Assembly: GCA_007135745.1 (NCBI GenBank)
Contig: SLIH01000217.1
Location: forward strand, 1-5,281
Source: Halomonas sp.
Lineage (GTDB): Bacteria; Pseudomonadota; Gammaproteobacteria; Pseudomonadales; Oleiphilaceae
DNA length: 5,281 nucleotides
Direction: 5' to 3'
Shown: positions 1 to 5,281 of the stretch, piece by piece
Position numbering within the stretch: the stretch's first letter is position 1
Layout of the letters: every line of letters begins with the position of its first letter
The notes under the pieces: model-generated
Told to the model about the DNA's origin: nothing
Seen by the model: the letters and a program-made list of their open reading frames with translations, nothing else
Databases searched by the model: none
Position numbers and translations under genes: made by a program

Positions 1-1325
1 TCCGAAGATGGACGGTTGATGTCGAAGGTGAACGGATTGCTCTGTTCGTTGGTCATGCCCATGACCAGATAGCGACCGGAGAGCAGGTCGTAGAGGGTCT
101 CCATGGCATAGAATGGAATGTCCACGTCGTAGGCCTGGACCTTGTGGGCTTCCGCGACTCGCCAGAGCTCGCCACGGCCGTCGTAATGGTCGACCACGGC
201 AATCTGCCAGCTGTCCTCGTCGATAAAGAAATCCCGCTGCTCATAAACGTGACGCTCGCCATCCTTAAGGGTGGCGCGTACGTGCCAGACTCGATGCAGC
301 TCGTAGCGCGCGTATTCCTGGTTGACGTGCCCCGCCTGGATAATGTCGTCGTAGGAGAGATCCTGGCTGCCGATGCGATAGGAATTGTACGGAATGTACA
401 TTTCCTTTTTGCCCTTGAGCTCCCAGTCATACTTGTCTGGCGCACCGTTGTAGAGATCCAGGTTGTCGGAGGTGCGCTGACCGTCCGCTGCGGTACCCGG
501 ACCATCGTAGGCGACCTGTGGCGCCCGACGAACCCGGCGCTGCCCCGAGTTGTACAGCCAGGCGCTACGCGGTTCCTTTACCTGGTCGATGGTTTCGTGA
601 ACCAGAAGCACGTTGCCGGCAAGGCGCGAGGGTGCCTCGATGGTCTGCTTGAAATAGAACAGGATGTTTTCGTGGTCGTCCGGGTCATAGTCACTCAGGT
701 GAGCGGGCTGAACCAGCTCTTCCGTGAATACAACCGGGCTGAAATCACCGTCACTCTGTGGGGTCACCTGGACAACATTTCGCTCCAGTGCGCCACCACG
801 GTAACGAGTGATGTGATTGAAGATTACCTCAAGCCCGTTCTGGGGAATCGGGAAGGGCGTGGCATCTTCATAGTTCTCGAGACCACTGCCGCCGGGGACC
901 AGTTCCACCGTCGTGGCGTTTTCCCGGGTCTGCTCTTCGATGAAGTCAGGCAGTGCGGCCGTCCGGCGAGTTTCGAAGACCGGGATGAAATAATCATCAT
1001 AGGTCTCGATCATCGCCACCTGTCCGGGCGAGAGACGATCCTTGTGCTCATCCACATTGCTCTGATCAATGCGATAGAGCTCCTCGTCCTCCGGGAACGG
1101 ATCCACGTAGATGTGATCGCCCTGATAGTTGTCCGGAGGGGTGGTAAGTCCGCCGGTCCACTCGGGGATCTCGTCGCCGTTGCCCGCGCGTTCGGCGCCC
1201 ATGGGGGTCAGATCATCCCCCAGGCGCGCCGCCTCCTCCTCGGAGACGGCGGCAAGGCTCGCGCCGGCGCACAGTGACATGGCCACAATGCTGGCTGATA
1301 TGAGCTTTTTCTGGTGATGCATCAT
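1..1325 (-). CDS. DUF1329 family periplasmic LolA-like protein, 3' end cut off by window edge
   Basis: Translating the minus strand from the ATG at 1325-1323 gives 441 codons without a stop, running off the left edge. DUF1329 (PF07044) proteins are about 450 residues long, so only the extreme C-terminus is missing. Residues 1-26 form a Sec signal peptide: a basic start with HHQKK, a hydrophobic core, then ASLAA. Cys19 is not in a lipobox and is the only Cys seen, so the mature protein is probably soluble and periplasmic. Family hallmarks are the YNSGQRRVRRAP stretch (residues 258-269), the following AYDGPGT and NGAPDKYDWELKGKKE segments, and MYIPYNSYR (309-317). The family has a LolA/LolB-like fold and so may carry a lipid or other hydrophobic ligand; its biochemical role is unproven. 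The gene starts 31 bases after the DUF1302 stop, which implies co-transcription. A second ATG directly follows the first (1322-1320) and is equally possible as the start. Confidence 0.93.
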   Translation of the reverse strand, partial: MMHHQKKLISASIVAMSLCAGASLAAVSEEEAARLGDDLTPMGAERAGNGDEIPEWTGGLTTPPDNYQGDHIYVDPFPEDEELYRIDQSNVDEHKDRLSPGQVAMIETYDDYFIPVFETRRTAALPDFIEEQTRENATTVELVPGGSGLENYEDATPFPIPQNGLEVIFNHITRYRGGALERNVVQVTPQSDGDFSPVVFTEELVQPAHLSDYDPDDHENILFYFKQTIEAPSRLAGNVLLVHETIDQVKEPRSAWLYNSGQRRVRRAPQVAYDGPGTAADGQRTSDNLDLYNGAPDKYDWELKGKKEMYIPYNSYRIGSQDLSYDDIIQAGHVNQEYARYELHRVWHVRATLKDGERHVYEQRDFFIDEDSWQIAVVDHYDGRGELWRVAEAHKVQAYDVDIPFYAMETLYDLLSGRYLVMGMTNEQSNPFTFDINRPSS

Positions 1326-1330
1326 CTTTG

Positions 1331-1334
1331 CTCC
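1331..1334 (-). promoter_or_regulatory. Ribosome binding site of the DUF1329 gene
   Basis: The minus strand reads TTTGGAGCAAAG directly before ATGATG. GGAG is 5 bases from the first ATG and 8 from the second. The spacing slightly favours the second ATG, so the protein may begin one residue later. The site sits in the 31-base DUF1302-DUF1329 spacer (1326-1356), where I see no promoter or terminator. Confidence 0.7.
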
Positions 1335-1356
1335 AAAGTCGTCAGTTTCAAGTGAA

Positions 1357-3267
1357 TTAGAATGAATAGGAAAGACTCGCCGAGACAAAGTCACGGTCCG
1401 AGAGTTCATTGAACTTTCCGCCGCCAAAGAAATTGCTGTAGCCCAGGTCGACTACCCAAGTGTTCTGGTACTCGGCCGACAGCGTGAGCGAGACCTCCTT
1501 GGCGCCTTCCTGGAAGTTGCCAGCAGGGTCGGGGGAATAACCTTCCACGTCATGACTGAAGAAGACGCCCGGCATCAGGTTCCAGCCCCGGTAGAAGTTG
1601 GAGAAATCCCAAAGCACCATCGCCCGATAGCCCCAGGAGAAATCGGTGGTAAAGCCATCGTCAACGCAGTAGCTGGGGTTTATGTTGGCACCCAGTTCGC
1701 CGTCCGGTCCCTCCTGGCAGAAATCGCCGGTGAATTCTTCGCCTTCCACCGGTATCGGGCCGGCACCAAAGGTGGCGTTACGCCCAAAGCGGGCTTCATC
1801 CGTGTCCGGCAGGTCGTGCACATAGTTTGCGCCGACCTCACCGATAAAGATGACCCGGGACGCCCCCATGGCTCGTTCGAAGAAGTGAATGAAGGTCGCC
1901 TGCAGCTGCGACACATCAAATTCCTCAAAGCCGTCGATGCTCTGGTTGGCCAGATTCGCATCAGGGTTTTGTTCGCGCTCCCGTTTTTCTGTCAGGCTCA
2001 CGATTTCACCATTGGGACCACGCAGCTGGGCTGCAGCCTGGAGCAGGTCCGTGGTGTTGCGCTGAATCGGCATGTCGGGCCGGAAGCTGTATTCGGCGCC
2101 CATGGAGGTGCCCGTGGGCAAGGTGGTGTTCATGCTGACACCGAAGACCTCAATGTCTTCCGGGAACTCCATGAAGTAGGCGGGAAGCATGGAGCTGTCC
2201 TCATCCCCATCGAAGTCCACGTTGTCAATCGTATTGCCATCCTCGGGGTTGTTGAAACGTGCACTGAGGAAGGGAAAGCGGCTGTGGTAGTTCATGTAAT
2301 ACAGCGCGAACTCGGTTTCCAGAGCCGATGCGAAGTAACTGCCACTGATGCCGAACTGACCCGTGTCGTCCGGTTCCACGTCACCTTCCCTTGGCGCAAA
2401 TATGCCTTCTTCGATGATCTGGGAGTCCGGGGCGGAACCGGAAAGCAGAACCGGTCCGCAGTCATCGGCCGCCACATCGGCGAAGGAGAAAAAGGTGCCG
2501 CACTGATCGATTTTTGTCGGTTCCCACTTGGTATGGAAGAAGCCTTCGATATCGATGCTGGGAGTAATGCCAGCCGACAGGTGCAATTGCTCCACTGGCA
2601 GGAACGCATCCTCGACCTCGGCGCCCGGTTCGCGGAATGCCGGTGCGTCAATCGGCATGGGCGCGTTGAGGCCGCCGAGAATGAAGGTGCTCTCGCCCCA
2701 GTTGATGACCTGGCGGCCATAGCTGGCGGAAGCAGGAATGTCGCCGAGCCACATGTCCGTAAAGACATAGGCATCGCGAAGTTCGACCTCCGCGGCGTCG
2801 TCCCGCGCACTCTCATTCAGTTCGCGGCGCTGTCCCACGGGATCCTTGGAACGGCGCTCGTCGCGCTGCTCGTAGTCATAGTTAGCGCGTCCTTCCACAC
2901 GCGCACCCACACGGCTGAAGGTAGGGCTGTCCGGACGATAATTCAGGCTCATTCGGGAACGAGCTACGAATACCGTGGAAAATGGCCGACCTCGTTCAAA
3001 GTTCAGGTTGCCGTCGTCGGTATTACCGGATGACGCACCGGTGGTGGTGCCAACAAATTCCGGCCCCAGGTTGCCCTGGGAGATGAAATCCTTGTCCGGA
3101 TCGCTCACGCGGATGCTGGTGCCGACCCGCATTGTGGTGTCGATGTTGCCGTCGACACCGGCGTAATTGAACTGGAATGCCTGAGCTGGCATGGATGCCG
3201 CGCCTGCAATGGCCAGAACCAGAGGCAGGCGAATCATGGCTTTGGTTTTGTGCTTGTATGTTGTCAT
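1357..3267 (-). CDS. DUF1302 family outer-membrane beta-barrel protein
   Basis: This is a complete gene of 636 residues, a usual length for DUF1302 (PF06980). I chose the ATG at 3267-3265 because GGAG lies 9 bases upstream. A TTG 15 bases further upstream keeps the frame open, but it overlaps that GGAG and has no site of its own. Residues 1-30 form a Sec signal peptide ending in PAQA, with the mature protein starting FQFNY. Family signatures are GRQVINWGESTF (184-195) followed by GGLNAPMPID, then PGAEVEDAFLPVEQL, SFRPDMPIQRNTTDLL, and near the C-terminus MPGVFFSHDVEGYSP (about 565-579) and DRDFVSASLSYSF. The terminal Phe after alternating hydrophobic residues is a typical beta-signal for BAM-dependent outer-membrane insertion. 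Four Cys occur as two local pairs (256/270 and 517/534), probably disulfides in external loops. The presumed role is passage of hydrophobic compounds across the outer membrane; the substrate is unknown. It lies between a lipase gene and a DUF1329 gene in the same orientation. Confidence 0.95.
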   Translation of the reverse strand: MTTYKHKTKAMIRLPLVLAIAGAASMPAQAFQFNYAGVDGNIDTTMRVGTSIRVSDPDKDFISQGNLGPEFVGTTTGASSGNTDDGNLNFERGRPFSTVFVARSRMSLNYRPDSPTFSRVGARVEGRANYDYEQRDERRSKDPVGQRRELNESARDDAAEVELRDAYVFTDMWLGDIPASASYGRQVINWGESTFILGGLNAPMPIDAPAFREPGAEVEDAFLPVEQLHLSAGITPSIDIEGFFHTKWEPTKIDQCGTFFSFADVAADDCGPVLLSGSAPDSQIIEEGIFAPREGDVEPDDTGQFGISGSYFASALETEFALYYMNYHSRFPFLSARFNNPEDGNTIDNVDFDGDEDSSMLPAYFMEFPEDIEVFGVSMNTTLPTGTSMGAEYSFRPDMPIQRNTTDLLQAAAQLRGPNGEIVSLTEKREREQNPDANLANQSIDGFEEFDVSQLQATFIHFFERAMGASRVIFIGEVGANYVHDLPDTDEARFGRNATFGAGPIPVEGEEFTGDFCQEGPDGELGANINPSYCVDDGFTTDFSWGYRAMVLWDFSNFYRGWNLMPGVFFSHDVEGYSPDPAGNFQEGAKEVSLTLSAEYQNTWVVDLGYSNFFGGGKFNELSDRDFVSASLSYSF

Positions 3268-3276
3268 GGCGTACTG

Positions 3277-3280
3277 CTCC
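3277..3280 (-). promoter_or_regulatory. Ribosome binding site that decides the DUF1302 start
   Basis: The minus strand reads TTGGAGCAGTACGCCATG. GGAG lies 9 bases before the ATG at 3267. The in-frame TTG at 3282 shares bases with this site and lacks its own, and starting there would only add five residues before the signal peptide. This supports the ATG. Confidence 0.75.
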
Positions 3281-3294
3281 AATCATCTGTTAGT

Positions 3295-3326
3295 CGGAGT
3301 GGCTGGCTTGATGTTCAGCCACTCCG
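3295..3326. repeat. Perfect 11-bp inverted repeat (hairpin) between the lipase and DUF1302 genes
   Basis: The arms CGGAGTGGCTG (3295-3305) and CAGCCACTCCG (3316-3326) are exact reverse complements around a 10-base loop. The hairpin lies in the 91-base spacer (3268-3358), 32 bases after the lipase stop and 14 bases before the GGAG of the DUF1302 gene. Neither strand has a T-run after the stem, so it does not fit an intrinsic terminator. It could be an RNA stability or processing element that uncouples barrel from lipase expression, or a dyad-symmetric protein-binding site. The rest of the spacer shows no convincing promoter. Confidence 0.8.
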
Positions 3327-3358
3327 CGGCTGAGACGGTTACTGTCTGGTGATGCTTG

Positions 3359-5281
3359 TCAGAAAAGGATTGGCAGAAGTCCGCCATCATCACCGTTACC
3401 GTTGTCTTCGGACTGCTCCGGTTCTTCGCAGTCGTCGCCGGCGTCCAGAACAATACAGTTGTTGGTACTGACCTCTCCGTTGTTGAAGAGCTGCATCATC
3501 TGGATGGCCATCTCAAAGAAGACGGCTTCGGAGCTGCCGGGATCGGCCCCCGGTTCTCCTTCCTCGCCTTCCTGCCCCGCAGTGATCGGATTGGCATGCG
3601 AGCCTTCCAGGAAGCGGCTGATGACAGGAACGCTGCCGTCGGATTCCGGCGTTGATTGCGCAGCCATAAGCCGGGCCAGCGGCTCGGTTCCTGCAAAGGG
3701 CGCAGGCTCGTTGTTAATTTCAAAGCCGGTATCTTCGACAATGGTCTGCAGGGGCCCCAGTTCGTAGCCCTCGCCTATGTCGTGGAGTTCGTCATCCGCG
3801 GCATTGGGGATGGTCTGGTCCGGCTGCAGATCTTCCACATCCGGGGTGCCGACAATGGAGGTCAGCAGGATCGGCTGATCTGCATAGAACTCCGCGTAGG
3901 CAGCGGGATCCACGCCATCGAGCAGGCTCTGGAAGATGTTGAAGTACAGATTGAGCTCTGTCCGGCCCGGGCCGAGAAGACCATCCGACTCTGTATCGAG
4001 CCCCTGAAGCAGGTCCGGCGCAAGGTCCGGAGAGTTCTCCAGTGCGCGGGTCAGGTGACCGACGGTGTTAAGGAAGGCTGAGGATTCAATTTCATTCAGG
4101 CTGTCGTTACCTGCTGCCAGCGCGGCGTTGTTGATATGAGGGAATGGAACCCCACCCATGCCGCTCAGGGAGTGTGTCAGGAAGTGGACAGAATCACCGA
4201 ATTCTACCGAGCTGTCGCAACCCCCGTCACTTTCACAAGCGACGATGGCGTCTTCAATGTTGCCAATGGAAGCGCTGATGTTAAGCAGGTCCATAGTGAC
4301 CTGGCGCATGTTTCCTACCGTATTGGGGAAGTCCAGCACATTCAGGAAAAGGTTGCCGGGCTCCGGATTCTCGAGTTGATCCGCAGGTACCGCAGCTTCT
4401 CCCAGTTCCGGCGCGGAAAACCCGAAGTGACGTTCAGTCGCATGCTCTGAAGCGCCTTCCTGCTGGTCAATGCTGACCATGCCGGGATCCCCTTCCTCGG
4501 GGTCGCTGACCAGGCCTTGATCGAAAATGCCGTGAGTGGGCATATCAATACCGATGGTTATGAAGCAATCATCGATACCGCGATCCTGTGCATTGTCATC
4601 GCCGCAGAGCAGCCCAGCTGCAGTGGCCATAGTAAGAATGGTTGAACGGTCGGCGGTTGCAGCATGCTGATAGATCAGCACGGGGAATGGCTCAGTGATT
4701 CCGCCGCCGGTCTCCGCGATGAATCCGTCACCGGGAGCCGTTACGACGATGGGAACAGTCACGTCCTCGGTCTTCTGGGGGAAGGGGAAGAGGCTGGTGA
4801 CCCGGTCAGATGGCGCCAGGGGCAGATCCACGTTGGGGCCGAAGTCGGCTGCAGTCCAGTTGCTGCGCTGCATAACCTGTCCATCAGCCTCATCCGCCGG
4901 AATGCCCATGTAGTAGGGCAGGGTGATTTCCCCTTCGTATACTCGGATGTTGACGTCCACCTCGATTCCGAGAAGCGCTTCAGCGCTCTGTTCCAGCTCC
5001 GGATTGATTTCAGCGCCAAGTTTTTCGCTGAAAATGCGCACGTCACGTGGTTTGGGCGTATCCAGTATTTCCTCTGCTCCAGCCACCAGACCCTCAACCT
5101 TCTCCGAGATGTCATCATCATCGGCCAGAACGAGGTCGGCAGCGCGTGCCGCAGCAGCCTGCAGGATAAAGGCCGTTTCCACGTCAAGCTCACCGTCTTC
5201 ATCACGGGCGATATCATCGAAGGTGACGGTCTGACGGTTGTTGCGCGCTTCGATCAGCAGCTGCGCCAGGGCTTCGTCGAA
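3359..5281 (-). CDS. Pla-1/cef (VolA-like) family extracellular lipase, 5' end cut off by window edge
   Basis: The frame is open from the right edge to the TGA at 3361-3359 (640 residues). The GTG at 5182 is internal: 33 sense codons precede it. The family is roughly 800 residues, so the signal peptide or lipobox is off-window. In numbering from the right edge, YYMGIP (about 123-128) marks the N-terminal lipase domain (PF12262/TIGR03502 type). The alpha/beta-hydrolase core then shows YQHAATADRS (oxyanion region, about 204-213), GIDMPTHG (about 244-251), NMRQVTMDLLNIS (about 324-336), THSLSG with candidate nucleophile Ser371, DQTIPN with candidate Asp488, and LEGSHANP with candidate His562. 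The usual Gly of the oxyanion HG and both Gly of GxSxG are replaced, so activity may be altered. Six Cys form three close pairs (226/239, 349/355, 609/618), fitting an exported protein. The tail is very acidic and ends in LLPILF. VolA of Vibrio cholerae is a surface lysophospholipase; the substrate here is unknown. Confidence 0.88.
   Translation of the reverse strand, partial: FDEALAQLLIEARNNRQTVTFDDIARDEDGELDVETAFILQAAAARAADLVLADDDDISEKVEGLVAGAEEILDTPKPRDVRIFSEKLGAEINPELEQSAEALLGIEVDVNIRVYEGEITLPYYMGIPADEADGQVMQRSNWTAADFGPNVDLPLAPSDRVTSLFPFPQKTEDVTVPIVVTAPGDGFIAETGGGITEPFPVLIYQHAATADRSTILTMATAAGLLCGDDNAQDRGIDDCFITIGIDMPTHGIFDQGLVSDPEEGDPGMVSIDQQEGASEHATERHFGFSAPELGEAAVPADQLENPEPGNLFLNVLDFPNTVGNMRQVTMDLLNISASIGNIEDAIVACESDGGCDSSVEFGDSVHFLTHSLSGMGGVPFPHINNAALAAGNDSLNEIESSAFLNTVGHLTRALENSPDLAPDLLQGLDTESDGLLGPGRTELNLYFNIFQSLLDGVDPAAYAEFYADQPILLTSIVGTPDVEDLQPDQTIPNAADDELHDIGEGYELGPLQTIVEDTGFEINNEPAPFAGTEPLARLMAAQSTPESDGSVPVISRFLEGSHANPITAGQEGEEGEPGADPGSSEAVFFEMAIQMMQLFNNGEVSTNNCIVLDAGDDCEEPEQSEDNGNGDDGGLLPILF

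Noticed and set aside
53..505. Minus-strand open frame of 150 codons
   Set aside because: It is an alternate frame inside the DUF1329 gene, giving a Thr/Ser/Arg-rich product with no family resemblance.
144..1277. Long plus-strand open frame of 377 codons
   Set aside because: It lies wholly antisense to the DUF1329 gene, whose minus-strand product matches family motifs from signal peptide to near C-terminus. The plus-strand product shows no recognisable domain.
1552..3033. Long plus-strand open frame of 493 codons
   Set aside because: It is antisense to the DUF1302 gene. The minus-strand product has a signal peptide, family signatures and a beta-signal. The plus-strand product has no recognisable domain and is best explained by GC-rich codon usage on the other strand.
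3280..3282. TTG as the DUF1302 start codon
   Set aside because: It overlaps the GGAG that is well placed for the ATG at 3267 and has no ribosome site of its own.
3295..3326. Intrinsic terminator after the lipase gene
   Set aside because: The stem is strong, but no run of T follows it on either strand, so Rho-independent termination is not supported.
5180..5182. GTG as the lipase start codon
   Set aside because: The same frame stays open for 33 more codons to the window edge, and starting here would leave no signal peptide and a truncated N-terminal domain. It is an internal Val codon.
1..5281. CRISPR array, tRNA, rRNA, insertion sequence or attachment site
   Set aside because: I saw no direct repeat array, tRNA-like cloverleaf, transposase motif or target-site duplication. 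The window is almost entirely filled by three coding regions.

Overview
The window looks like part of the chromosome of a Gram-negative, probably marine or moderately halophilic, gammaproteobacterium such as Marinobacter or a relative. This rests on protein families, Sec signal peptides, an outer-membrane beta-barrel ending in Phe, moderately high GC and strongly acidic mature proteins. The genus is an inference; no rRNA or other phylogenetic marker is present.

All three supported genes are on the minus strand and read from right to left. (1) Positions 5281-3359 hold the C-terminal 640 residues of a Pla-1/cef (VolA-like) extracellular lipase, whose N-terminus lies beyond the right edge. (2) After a 91-base spacer with a perfect 11-bp inverted repeat comes a complete DUF1302 outer-membrane beta-barrel gene (3267-1357). 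(3) After a 31-base spacer comes a DUF1329 periplasmic LolA-like protein (1325 to the left edge), which lacks only its last few residues. The genes cover almost the whole window, and no gap exceeds 300 bases. The long plus-strand open frames are antisense shadows.

DUF1302 and DUF1329 genes commonly occur together, often near RND/MMPL exporters and BNR/YCF48-type proteins, and are thought to handle hydrophobic molecules at the cell envelope. With a surface-type lipase gene just upstream, a plausible model (inference) is an envelope lipid or ester module: the lipase acts on an external or outer-leaflet substrate, the barrel passes a hydrophobic product across the outer membrane, and the LolA-like protein carries it through the periplasm. 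It resembles the volA-fadL pair of Vibrio cholerae, with a DUF1302 barrel in place of FadL.

The most unusual feature is the lipase active site. The usual Gly positions of the nucleophile elbow and the oxyanion His-Gly are replaced (THSLS, QHA), while the candidate Ser, Asp and His are all present. No complete promoter and no intrinsic terminator was found. Any main promoter probably lies beyond the right edge.
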